Assembly: GCF_043290135.1 (NCBI RefSeq)
Contig: NC_134705.1
Span: 35,777,771 to 35,841,770 of the forward strand
Direction of reading: 5' to 3'
DNA from: Rhipicephalus microplus
Taxonomy: Eukaryota > Arthropoda > Arachnida > Ixodida > Ixodidae
DNA length: 64,000 nucleotides
Notes under the pieces: model-generated
The model's database searches: none
The model's input: only the letters and a program-made list of their open reading frames with translations
Told to the model about the DNA's origin: nothing
Part shown: positions 19,911 through 29,255 of the stretch, in pieces
Numbering within the stretch: the first letter of the stretch is position 1
Layout: every line of letters begins with the position of its first letter
Position numbers and translations under genes: made by a program

Positions 19911-22820
19911 ATGACTCCAAATGAGACTGTTTATTTAAGTTGCTCCAGCCTACTTCACATTCCCGTCAAAGTAGGAAACAAACATATGATGGCTCTGGTA
20001 GACAGCGGTGCTTCTGTGTCCATTATAAATGCCAAGCTGGTGGATGCAAATCGCTTGCATAGTGGAAGAATTCTACGAGTACAAGGCTATGATGGAAAAG
20101 TAACGTTGCATGATCAGTGGGCCTTGGTAAACATCGAGTTCCAGGGTCAGCAAATAGAGAGCGAAGTGTTGGTGATAGAGGGGGTAACGTACGACTTTTT
20201 GCTATCAAGACCAGATATAAAGAAACTAAAGATCAACGTGTACTGGGACGATGTGGTTCTAGTAGAAGGAGTAGCAAGGAACGAGACAAATCAGGGTAGA
20301 CAAGATAATCTACGAGTTGTCAAGTGCGCGGAGGATATCGCAACGACCTACCCTGAACTTGTATGCATAGGAAGCTATCCTCAGGCGATGAAGTCCCACA
20401 AGGTTCCTTTCGAACTCGCTGACAAGACCGTCATCCGGAAAGCACCTTACAATATGTCAAGGGAGCGAAAGATGTGGCTCAAGAAAGAGTTGCAGGAGAT
20501 GCTAGATGCTGATATCATACGACCTTCGGTATCACCCTTCGCTTCTCCCATAACGATCGCACCGAAAGAAGACGGAACCTTCAGATTATGCACCGACTAC
20601 AGGGTTCTCAATCGTCAGACAGAACTCATACCATTTCCTATGCCGAAGATCGACACAATTATAGATGAGACCGGGGGTTGCCAACATTTTTCCCGCATCG
20701 ATTTATGCAAAGGTTTCTGGCAGATCCCACTAACCGAAGAAACAAAAATGTACACCGCTTTTATCACGCCATTCGATCTCTACGAATACAACCGGCTCCC
20801 TTTCGGTTGGAAAAACTCGCCAGCGTGGTTCCAGAAGATCATGAACGACGTCCTAAAGCCATTCCTTGGTGTTTTTTGTAATGTGTACATAGACGACATT
20901 ATAGTCTTCTCCAAAACAGAGGCTGAGCATCAGGACCATCTGTCTCAGGTGTTAAACGCCTTGAGCTTGGCACATCTCAAGGTTAATTTTAAGAAGAGTG
21001 TATTCTTTCAACGAAAAGTGGTGTTTCTTGGAAGAGTCTTCGATGGGAACACCAAAAGCACAAAACAAGAGTCCGTCGAGAAGATCTCCCAGTTGAAGAA
21101 ACCATATGACGTCCATTCACTGCGTGTGTTTTTGGGATTGGCAGGACATTTCCGATCTTTCATAAAGGACTTTGCTGTCAAAACTAGATGCCTCACGCGC
21201 TTAACGCAGAAAGAAGTTCCCTTTGAATGGAGTGACGAATGTGAGAGAGTCTACCGTGACTTGGTGCACAGAATTTCTTCTGACCCCGTTCTGCGTATAC
21301 CAGATTTCACTTTACCCTTTGAATTGAACACTGACGCCTCACATTATGGGACTGGTGCAGTGTTGTATCAAAAATGTATTGAAGCATCTGGCCGAGAAAA
21401 GCGACACGTAGTCGGTTACTACAGTTACACTTTCAAGCCGTCTGAAACAAACTACACTACTACGGAAAAAGAAGCACTGGCGGTTCTGAAGGCCGTTGAC
21501 TACTTCCGCACGTACCTGGAAGGTACGAAGTTCACTTTGTTCACCGATCACCAGGCACTCACTCATCTCTTGAATATGACCCAAACTAAAGGGCGTATCG
21601 CCAGATGGGTGAATTACTTGCAGCAATTTGACTTTACCATCTCGCACCGACCAGGACCGCTTTTAACCGATGCAGATGCTCTATCAAGATTGATGGTACA
21701 AAACAACACAGAAAAATCTGAAGAAATCAATGAAGTGAAGCTGTGGGAAGGCTCAGAACCACTGGTTTTTACGGAAGGTCGGTATCAAGTCCCACCAACT
21801 CTTGTTTCCAAAGTGCTTTACTTGTACCACGATAGCCCAGAATCTGGAGGACACGACGGCTTTTGGCGTACCTACAACAAGTTGGTCAAGAGGTTTACGT
21901 GGCCTCACATGAAGAAAGACGTTAGTCAGTACGTTCGTTCATGCCATGTGTGTCAAGTACACAAAGTCAAGTATAAACAGCCTACGGACACCATGATACT
22001 ACCTTGCCACTCGAACGTGCCTTTTGAAGTAGTTCACCTGGATTTCGCCGAACTTAACAAGAAACGGGAAGGAGTCAGAAAAACGCAAGCTTTTCTGCTG
22101 GCCATAGATGAATGCACCAGGATGGTCGCGGCACGAGCAGGAAAAGAAGATGCAAATAGCGTCATAACCCTTCTCGAAAGGGACATGTTTAGAACTACGC
22201 GGACAATCGTATGCGATAACGGCCCCGCGTTCAAGAGTGAAAAGCTAGTAAGATGGGCTCGAGATCACAATGTATCGATCAAGTTCTGTGCGCCATACCA
22301 TCCTGCGGCGAATGGGCTTGCAGAACGTGCCATACGGGACGTGAAACAATACATCAAGATGTACGATAGTTTTCCTGGGGGATGGAAATGTTTTTTAGAA
22401 GCAGCCGTAAAACATCATAACCGATCCTACACAAGTGGCTTGGGGTGCAGTCCACAGTACGCTTCTACAGGAGAGACCCCTATTCTGCAGGCAGACCGTG
22501 AGTTGGGACTCTTGGAAAACCTCAAGATTGTCGAGGAGAGGCAACAAAAATCACAGGAGGAGAGGTACCGAAAACGAATGAAAAAGAATTTCGACAAGAG
22601 GCATCGAGCAGACATGCCAGACATTCAAGTCACCGACCTCGTACTAGTGAGAAAAGGAATAAGAGATTCCAGTGCCAAATTTTATGGGCCTTACTCTGTG
22701 ACCAAGACAGCCACCCAGAACGGAATTTTGAAGACTGTCTGGTACACTGGTGAACGTGGATCTGTTGAATGTGCTTCAATTGGGAATGTCTTCAAGTATT
22801 ACCCCAGGAGGGGTAATTAA
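19911..22820 (+). CDS. pol: Pol polyprotein of gypsy element 1
   Basis: 969 residues from the first in-frame ATG; in the cell it is probably made as Gag-Pol through the frameshift site. The order is aspartic protease (LVDSGASVSII, about residues 30-40), reverse transcriptase (FRLCTDYRVLN, RLPFGWKNSPAWFQ, catalytic YIDD near residue 325), and RNase H (ELNTDASHYGTGAVLY near 470, then TDHQALTHLL). The integrase follows: an H2C2 zinc region ending in CHVCQ near 680, a catalytic core with HLDFAE, CDNGPAF and ANGLAERA, and a GPY-type tail (KFYGPYSVTK). All catalytic motifs are present and uninterrupted. There is no chromodomain. Confidence 0.96.
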   Translation: MTPNETVYLSCSSLLHIPVKVGNKHMMALVDSGASVSIINAKLVDANRLHSGRILRVQGYDGKVTLHDQWALVNIEFQGQQIESEVLVIEGVTYDFLLSRPDIKKLKINVYWDDVVLVEGVARNETNQGRQDNLRVVKCAEDIATTYPELVCIGSYPQAMKSHKVPFELADKTVIRKAPYNMSRERKMWLKKELQEMLDADIIRPSVSPFASPITIAPKEDGTFRLCTDYRVLNRQTELIPFPMPKIDTIIDETGGCQHFSRIDLCKGFWQIPLTEETKMYTAFITPFDLYEYNRLPFGWKNSPAWFQKIMNDVLKPFLGVFCNVYIDDIIVFSKTEAEHQDHLSQVLNALSLAHLKVNFKKSVFFQRKVVFLGRVFDGNTKSTKQESVEKISQLKKPYDVHSLRVFLGLAGHFRSFIKDFAVKTRCLTRLTQKEVPFEWSDECERVYRDLVHRISSDPVLRIPDFTLPFELNTDASHYGTGAVLYQKCIEASGREKRHVVGYYSYTFKPSETNYTTTEKEALAVLKAVDYFRTYLEGTKFTLFTDHQALTHLLNMTQTKGRIARWVNYLQQFDFTISHRPGPLLTDADALSRLMVQNNTEKSEEINEVKLWEGSEPLVFTEGRYQVPPTLVSKVLYLYHDSPESGGHDGFWRTYNKLVKRFTWPHMKKDVSQYVRSCHVCQVHKVKYKQPTDTMILPCHSNVPFEVVHLDFAELNKKREGVRKTQAFLLAIDECTRMVAARAGKEDANSVITLLERDMFRTTRTIVCDNGPAFKSEKLVRWARDHNVSIKFCAPYHPAANGLAERAIRDVKQYIKMYDSFPGGWKCFLEAAVKHHNRSYTSGLGCSPQYASTGETPILQADRELGLLENLKIVEERQQKSQEERYRKRMKKNFDKRHRADMPDIQVTDLVLVRKGIRDSSAKFYGPYSVTKTATQNGILKTVWYTGERGSVECASIGNVFKYYPRRGN

Positions 22821-22836
22821 AAGAAAGCGGGAAGGG
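22819..22836 (+). promoter_or_regulatory. Polypurine tract of gypsy element 1
   Basis: An A/G run, AAAAGAAAGCGGGAAGGG with one C, ends directly at the 3' LTR start. This is where plus-strand DNA synthesis is primed. Confidence 0.8.
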
Positions 22837-22994
22837 TGAAGCGGTATGAGCCTTTGGACAGAAGATGAAGAAGCGCGAGGGCCGGGGCAGGAAAGAAGAG
22901 GGGGATGAAGTGAAAAATAAAGCAGATTAAGATGGACGCCAGTTCCATACTGAAGCTTTAATGCTGTTCCGTTATTTTAAGTAGGAACACTACA
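22837..22994 (+). repeat. 3' LTR of gypsy element 1
   Basis: 158 bp, same sequence as 18660-18817 by eye; followed by the target duplication AGTAT at 22995-22999. Confidence 0.95.
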
Positions 22995-22999
22995 AGTAT

Positions 23000-23640
23000 T
23001 ATTATAGATCCTTTCCCTGGCAATTTCCTGCTTAAAATTTTGATAGATCTATAGTGCGGTCTTTTTAATCAAGCCGATTCTCCACATAGCGGTCTCAACT
23101 TCCTTCACCTTCTTCTAATCGATACTTCTTTTTGGTTTGGCCCTCTGCTCTTTTCTGAGTATTTACCAGTCAATTTTCTGGTTCACTACTTCCATTTTAC
23201 ATCTACCTCTTTTATGTACAAGTAGCTGAATACCTTCCTAGCCCAACGCTCCTCCCCATTTCTCTCAATCGCTTCACAAATTTTATCTTACTGCTAGCTT
23301 CCCTCTCCTCAAATTATGTTCATACCATATCACCTGTACTCCCTGATTTAATGTATTCCCGCGAGCTCCTAAGGCAAGCCTACCCATTCCACGTTGCTTA
23401 ATTTCTAATCTTGCTTCAACTTCTGATCTCGTGCACATTACTGCATTGCCAAATGTCAAACTAGAAACCACGACCCCTTTCCACAGTCCTCTCACAACAT
23501 CATACCAATTGTAATTCCTCTGGGCCACGTTTTTCCTCACCGCTGCATTCCATTTACCTTTAGTCGTCACATATAATTCGTGTTCCCTTAGGTACCCAGC
23601 TCCATTGCTTATCCGTACGCCCAGATATTCGTATTCATAT
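23000..23640 (-). pseudogene. CR1-like LINE, second of three pieces
   Basis: This is the middle part of the right-arm LINE, between the two gypsy insertions. The open piece from about 23640 to 23283 encodes the region after the RT palm (YLGVRISNGAGYLREHELYV, RGMGRLALGARGN). It is the mirror of 6800-7440. The visible open frame extends a little into the adjacent LTR, which is an accident of insertion. Confidence 0.8.
23637..23640. repeat. Target site duplication of gypsy element 2, left
   Basis: ATAT before the 5' LTR, repeated at 28645-28648. Confidence 0.75.
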
Positions 23641-23778
23641 TGACACATAACAGCCGCTAAACACGGCTGCATAAAAGAGGAGGACGAAGTGAGTTTTCGT
23701 TTGATGCTGGGCTGGCGCCATCTTGCTCGTCGAGTTCTGTGCGCTTTAAACAGATCATTAAACAAGTTACTCGTAACA
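23641..23778 (+). repeat. 5' LTR of gypsy element 2
   Basis: 138 bp, TGACACATAAC to CTCGTAACA. Compared by eye with 28507-28644 it shows 8 substitutions and no indels. Confidence 0.92.
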
Positions 23779-23811
23779 GTATTGGTGGAGGTGGACGACC
23801 CCCGTGCCTCA

Positions 23812-24357
23812 ATAGAGACGCGCAGCGGTCGCACCATCGGCCACCTTCCGACCGCTTCGACTGCTGGTACTTCCAATACGCCGCCCTCATCAGTCCAAGC
23901 CACCACCTACGTCACACTACCGCACCTCCGGGATCCCGGCACTTTCTCCAGTGATGGTACGATCGATCTTGACACTTGGCTGAAGCGATGCGAGCGCGTC
24001 AGTGCTACTCACCGCTGGGACCCCACGCTCATGCTCGCCAATGTGCTTTTCTACCTGGACGGCACTCCCCGAACATGGTTTGAAAGCCACGAAGCCGACA
24101 TAACGAGCTGGGATCTTTTCAAAGAAAAGATACGTGACCTGTTTGGCGATTCATATGGTTGTCAGCTCGCTGCGAAGAAGACTCTTGGCACATGGGCCCA
24201 GCCTTCCACCGAATCGTACGTCTCCTACATTCTTGACGTCTTGGTCCTTTGTTCCAAGGCCGACCAGTGCATGTCGGAAGACGAAAAGGTTAACCACGTC
24301 TTGAAAGGCTTTGCTGACGATGCTTTCAGCCTGCTGGTTTTTAACAATGTCTCGTGA
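23812..24357 (+). pseudogene. gag: gag of gypsy element 2 (capsid part)
   Basis: The frame encodes a capsid with LPHLRDPGTFSSDGTIDLDTWL, LANVLFYLDGTPRTWFESH, WDLFKEKIRDLFGD and EKVNHVLKGFADDAF. No ATG is available at the expected start; the codon at 23812-23814 is ATA. The frame ends early in TGA at 24355-24357, while a capsid-like helix (KECRRLEQAIARRVARK) continues in frame behind that stop. The zinc-knuckle part is further downstream in another frame. It is related to, but not the same family as, the gag at 5314. Confidence 0.85.
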
Positions 24358-25100
24358 ATCGACACAATCCTTAAAGAATGCCGACGCCTCGAACAAGCTA
24401 TAGCCCGCCGCGTAGCCCGAAAATTGTGCGCCTTCTGAACACAGCGGCCACTTCTTCATGTGACGACGCATTCCACCAGGCCCCTTGATGTGACAACCTT
24501 ACACGCATCATTCGTCGAGAGGTCGAGGCAGCACAACCGGTAGCCACGCCATAACCGACGCCTGCGCCTTCCCCAACCACGATCTCTTTAATACAAGCGG
24601 TCATTCGTCAAGAGCTATCGAATGTCGGCCTACATCGTCTTCCTACCGTATACTCTGCTGAGCCTTCTTATCGTATCTCTTCTGCGCCTCGCATACAACG
24701 CAATTCGTCCGAATGGCGTACTCTTGATGACGGGCCCATATGTTTTAACTGTCGATGCATTGGTCATATCGCTCGTCACTGCCGCAGCCGCTGGGCTCCA
24801 CCGTCCCATTATGCACCTCAGTATCACGCCACTTCTGCTCGCCAGTCATCGCCATCATTTTCTCCATCAACGCCGACCACATTTTCCGCTCCTACAGCAC
24901 CTCTGAGCGGACCTCGCTACGACCGGTCACCGTCCCCTGCTCGTCGTCAGTCCCGGTCACCCCCACAACACCGAGCTGCCTTCACGACCTATTCGCAGCC
25001 CCTCCGACCGGAAAACTAGGCCGTGCAGCTGCTGGAGGTGAAGGTGCGTTGACGACCTTCGTAAGAAATTCTCGATTAACGTTAACAACGAACTGAAACC
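24358..25100 (+). pseudogene. gag C-terminal part with CCHC zinc knuckle
   Basis: A decayed continuation of gag. A complete CX2CX4HX4C knuckle (CFNCRCIGHIARHC) is encoded at 24741-24782, in a different frame from the capsid. The surrounding sequence is serine- and proline-rich with many breaks. The knuckle would bind the element's RNA in a working copy. Confidence 0.75.
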
Positions 25101-25102
25101 TT

Positions 25103-25366
25103 TTGGACGTTACTGTCGACAATGTTCGTGTCAGTGCATTGATAGATACTGGCGCGCATGTGTCCATTATGAGCGCTAACTTTCGCCGCCGACTTAAAAA
25201 AGTTGTCACGCTCGCCCTCAACCGAGCTGTACGAGTCGCCGATGGAGAAACTGCCGCAATTCTTGGCATGTGCTTTGCGCGAGTGTCTATTGGGGAGAGA
25301 AGCACTGTCGTTCTTTTCACCGTTATCGAACATTGTCCTCTGCACTCTGCCCTCATAGACTGTTAA
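25103..25366 (+). pseudogene. Aspartic protease of gypsy element 2
   Basis: It encodes a retropepsin-like domain with the catalytic LIDTGAHVSIM motif near residues 13-24, then a beta-rich region. The usual ILG-x-DFL flap segment before the final HSALIDC is shortened, suggesting a small internal deletion. The frame stops at 25366 and RT continues in another frame. Confidence 0.8.
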
Positions 25367-25379
25367 GCTGGCTCTCTCC

Positions 25380-26802
25380 ATCTCGATTTACCCCTTTTTC
25401 CGACCCGCCTAGCCCACCGCAAACCAGCCTCAGCTGCATTGATTTCACGCGCCTCCCTCCTAACTCTGTCACATATGTCGACTTATCCTCCACGCCGCCA
25501 GTACCTGATGGTGATTACATGGTTGCCCCGATTCCTGCCGTGATGCTTACGCATGGGGTTGCTGTGCCGCATTTGATTCTGACGATTAAGAGAAACCACA
25601 CCTTCCTTCCACTGGTCAACGTTTCACTCACCACCCAAGTTCTGCCACAGGGTATCTCCCTGGCCAAAATTACCGCTCTCCAAGATGACCATGTCGAGCT
25701 CTTTAGAGTTGTCGATTGCTGCAGCTCATTCAGTGGTTCCACTCCATTACGTTCTTGGGGCGCCGACATCGAGCGAATGGTGTCATCGGACCTCACGTCT
25801 AAGCAAGGTGCAGCGCTTTGCCACGTTCTTGAGGGCTATCGTAGCATTTTCGACTTTGCCAGCAACTCTTTAGGCCAAACGACCATTGTCACTCATCGCA
25901 TAAATACTGGTCAAGTAACTCCCATTCACCGACGCCCCTACCATGTGTCTGCGTCGGAGCGTGCAATATTACAACATGAAGTCGGCAAATAGCTTGCGAA
26001 AAACTTTATCGAGCCTTCATGCAGCCCCTGGGCTTCTCCAGTCGTCCTTGTTAAAAAGAAAGATGGAACATGGTGCTTTTGTGTCGATTACCATCACCTT
26101 AACAAAATTACCAAAAAAGACGTTTACCCTTTACCTCGCATCGACGATGCCCTCGACTGCCTGTACTGTGCCACTTATTTTTCAACTATTGACCTTCGGT
26201 CAGGGTACTGGCAGATAGCCGTCGACGAGATGGACCGTGAGAAGACCGCATTCATCACTACTGATGGTCTTTATTAGTTTAAGGTGATGCCCTTCGGTCT
26301 CTGCAATGCACCAGCCACATTTGAAAGAATGATGGACTGATTGCTACAAGGGTTGAAATGGTCCACCTGCTTATGTTACCTTGACGATGGTATTGTCTTT
26401 TTGCCCACATTCGACTCGCATCTTGATCGTTTGTCAGCTATTCTGGACGTTTTTCGTCAAGCCAGACTCCAGTTTAACGCCTCCAAGTGCCGCTTCGCTC
26501 GTCGTCGAATTTCCGTGCTCGGTCACCTTGTTGATTCCCAAGGTGTGCGTCCAGACCCAGAGAAAATTCGCGCAGTCACGAACTTTCCCGTTCCGAGGAC
26601 CACAAAGGATGTCCGCAGTTTTGTGGGGTTGTGCTCATATTTCAGACGCTTTGTTAAGGACTTTGCGACCATTGCACGCCCCCTCACAGACCTCTTGAAG
26701 AAAACGCCTCGTTTACCTGGGGCCATGACCAAGCGTCATCGCTTACGCAACTTACGACACTGCTTACAACGCCACCAATCTTGGCTCACTTTGATCCATT
26801 AG
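25380..26802 (+). pseudogene. Reverse transcriptase of gypsy element 2
   Basis: RT is readable in one frame with internal stops at 25990-25992, about 26276 and 26338-26340. Motifs include RRPYHVSASERAILQHEV, SPWASPVVLVKKKDGTWCFCVDY, STIDLRSGYWQIAVDE, MPFGLCNAPATFERMMD, the catalytic CYLDDGIVF near 26370-26396, and the thumb RFARRRISVLGHLVD. The end of the frame reads past a frameshift near 26705, after which RNase H continues in another frame. All RT boxes are recognisable, but the protein cannot be made whole. Confidence 0.9.
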
Positions 26803-28526
26803 CCCAAACCGAGCTTCACACGGACGCCAGTGGACACGTCGTAGGAGCTGTGCTATTGCAGCAACAACGGCGACCCGACCGTGTTATAGCCTGCGCAAGT
26901 CGACTGCTATCTACAGCCAAGCGCAACTACTCCATCACGGAGCGCGGGTGCCTCGCCCTTGTATGGGCAGTCGCCAAGTTTCGTCCATACCTGTACGAGC
27001 GCTCATTCCGTGTTGTCACGGATCATCACGCCCTCTGCTGGCTAGCCTCCCTGAAGGACCCCACGGGACGTCTCACTCGTTGGGCTCTACGCCTTCAAGA
27101 GTACACGTTCTCTGTAATGTACGAAACAGGGCGATTACATCAGGATGTGGATTATTTATCCCGCTACCCTGTTGACGAAGCCACCGATACTGACGCTATC
27201 ACCAACGTTTTTTCCGTGTCGCAGCTGTTGAACATTGTCGAAGAGCAACGTCGGGAGGCTTCTTTACGAGCCATCATTGACAAACTGGAGTCAACGCCTC
27301 GCGACCCGTCCCTACGAATGTTTTTGATGAAAGACGGGATCCTATATCCCCGTAACCTTGATTCCTTCAGATCAGACTTACTTCCTGTCATCCCAGCGCA
27401 CCTGCATTCCACTGTCCTGCAACAACTTCATGAGGCTCCCATGACGGGCCGTTTGGGCGTTTCTCGCACATACGATCGGGTACGACGTCGGTTTTTTTGG
27501 CCTAGACTTGCCCGCTCTGTTCGACGCTATGTCACCGCTTGTGAGCCCTGTCAGCGTCGCGAAACGCCGTCTCTCCTCCCAGCCGGCTACCTTCAGCCGA
27601 TCGACGTTTCCAACGAGCCTTTCTTTCGAGTTGGTCTTGACCTGTTGGGCCCTTTTCCACTCTCCACAGCCGGAAATAAATGAATTGCTGTTGGCACGGA
27701 CTACGCGACGTGGTACGTATTCACACGAGCACACCCGACCAGCTGCGCTACCGACGTTGCGGACTTTCTGCTGTACGACATATTATTGCACGGTGCTCCC
27801 CGTCAACTTCTCACCGACCGTGGCCGCACGTTCTTATCAGCGGTCGTTCATGAAATCCTGAGGTCTTGCCATACCAAGCACAAATTTACTACTTCGTACC
27901 ATCCCCAGTCAAATGGCCTCACGGAGCGCCTTAACAGGACCCTAACTGATATGCTTGCCAGATACGTTGCGCCAGACCACCATGATTGTGACATTCATTT
28001 GCCGTATGTGACGTTCGCCTACAATTCATCTCGTCACAACACTGCCGGCTATTCGCCCTTCTATCTACTATATGGCCGGGACCCAACTCTACCCTTAGAC
28101 ACTTTACTACCTGCGGCCACTGAATATGCTGGGGAAGCCATTGCCCGCACCGACCACGCGCGCCAAGTCGCCCGTAACCGTCTACAGGCTTCACAGGTGC
28201 ACCAACAACAGCTCTACAATTCTCACCATAAGGACGTGCACTTTTCTCCGGGTTCTCTCGTGCTCCTCTGGTCACCTATTCGGCGTGTGGAACTGTCTGA
28301 AAAACTGTTGTCGCCCTACACTGGACCATTCCGTATTGTTCGCCAAGTGACAGACGTCACGTACGAGATTGTTCCAACCGATCCAACAAAGTCATCGTCA
28401 GCTCCGAGCGACACTGTTCACGTGGCTCGGCTGAAGCCCTATTACCCCCTTCGACATCATATGCGTAAATTTAACACCGAGACGGTGCTTCTACCGCCGG
28501 GAGTTATGATACATAACAGCCGCTAA
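26720..28526 (+). pseudogene. RNase H and integrase of gypsy element 2
   Basis: RNase H comes first (ELHTDASGHVVGAVLLQQ, ITERGCLALVWAVAKFRPYLY, TDHHALCWLASL). The integrase zinc region follows near 27420-27560; its expected second histidine is arginine (TGRLG) and its cysteines are CEPCQ. The integrase core has FFRVGLDLLGPFPL, LLTDRGRTFLS and YHPQSNGLTERLNRTL, then a tail with SPYTGPFRIVRQVTDVTYEIVP. An in-frame TGA at 27681-27683 splits the integrase between the first catalytic aspartate and the rest. There is no chromodomain. Confidence 0.9.
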
Positions 28527-28644
28527 ACACGGCTGCATGAAAGAGGAGGACGAGGTGGGTTTTCGTTTGATGCTCGGATGGCGCCATCTTGCTCGTCGAG
28601 TTCTGTGCGCTGTAAACAGATCATTAAACAAGTTACTCGTGACA
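28507..28644 (+). repeat. 3' LTR of gypsy element 2
   Basis: 138 bp, TGATACATAAC to CTCGTGACA, followed by ATAT (28645-28648). Confidence 0.92.
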
Positions 28645-28648
28645 ATAT

Positions 28649-29255
28649 GTTATCTATAGCGTGACCTCCTGTATTCTAAGCTCACTACCTTCATTATCGT
28701 TAAAAGTCGTGACTGCTGATTTTTTATTACTGAATCTGAAATCTAACCTATGTCCCTCATTACCGCAGATTTCCATCAATCTCTGCAAATCTTCCTTGTT
28801 GTCGGCCATTTGCAGTATATCATCTGCGTACATCAATGCTGATAGTGCCTGTGCAATGAGTTTTCCTTGTTGGACGAAAGAGAGGTTGAAGCCCAGTTCA
28901 CTTCCATCTAATTTGGCCTCTAATCTTTGTAGGTACATCATGAATAATAAGGGTGACATAGAACACCCCTGCCTAAGCCCTTGTTTTACCTCTACAGGCT
29001 TGGATACCTTTTTTTCTCACTTCATAACTACCTTGTTACTTTTGTTCATATCATTGAAAAGATTAGTGACTCCATTTTTCACGCCTAGTGTGTCCAGTAT
29101 TCCCCACAAGTCCTCTTGAACCACGCTACCGTACGCTCCCTTGATATCCAAAATGCTAGCCACAGGGGCCTGTGTTCCTTTTCTGTTATTTCGATGCACT
29201 GCGTCAGTGAGAATAGACCTACTTATGCGGATACGCAGCGCCATCTGCTACACAG
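28649..29255 (-). pseudogene. CR1-like LINE, third piece (RT core)
   Basis: The two open pieces, 29244-29017 and 28959-28654, encode RT. The first has ILDIKGAYGSVVQEDLWGILDTLG (motif A region). The second has SPLLFMMYLQRLEAKL (motif B) and the intact catalytic ALMYADDILQMADNKEDLQRLM. They are separated by a frame break. The endonuclease half is absent, since the match to the left arm and the LINE both end near 29255. This is the best-preserved RT of this subfamily in the window. Confidence 0.85.

Larger units (their letters stand above)
18660..22994 (+). mobile_element. Ty3/gypsy retrotransposon 1, apparently intact
   Basis: A 4335-bp element with two 158-bp LTRs that look identical, TG...CA ends, a perfect 5-bp target duplication, primer-binding site, gag, pol and polypurine tract in the standard order. 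No stop codon or frameshift damages gag or pol apart from the gag stop, which has a frameshift signal. Pol order is protease, RT, RNase H, integrase, which defines Ty3/gypsy. There is no env. Identical LTRs indicate recent insertion. It sits in antisense orientation inside the right-arm LINE. Confidence 0.95.
23641..28644 (+). mobile_element. Ty3/gypsy retrotransposon 2, decayed but full length
   Basis: A 5004-bp element with 138-bp LTRs, a 4-bp target duplication, and recognisable gag, zinc knuckle, protease, RT, RNase H and integrase in gypsy order. Several stops and frameshifts make it inactive. Its LTRs differ at about 8 of 138 positions, so it is clearly older than element 1. Both elements interrupt the same LINE in the same orientation but belong to different families. 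Confidence 0.93.
14365..29255. repeat. Right arm of large inverted duplication, with two nested gypsy elements
   Basis: After removal of the gypsy elements at 18660-22994 and 23641-28644, about 5.5 kb remain and match the left arm (6208-11650) in reverse order and orientation. The LINE in this arm is better preserved than its partner. Confidence 0.85.

Noticed and set aside
6208..29255. Maverick/Polinton or other large DNA transposon with long inverted repeats
   Set aside because: No DNA polymerase B, packaging ATPase, capsid or transposase is encoded; the arms consist of LINE, SINE and repeat X pieces.
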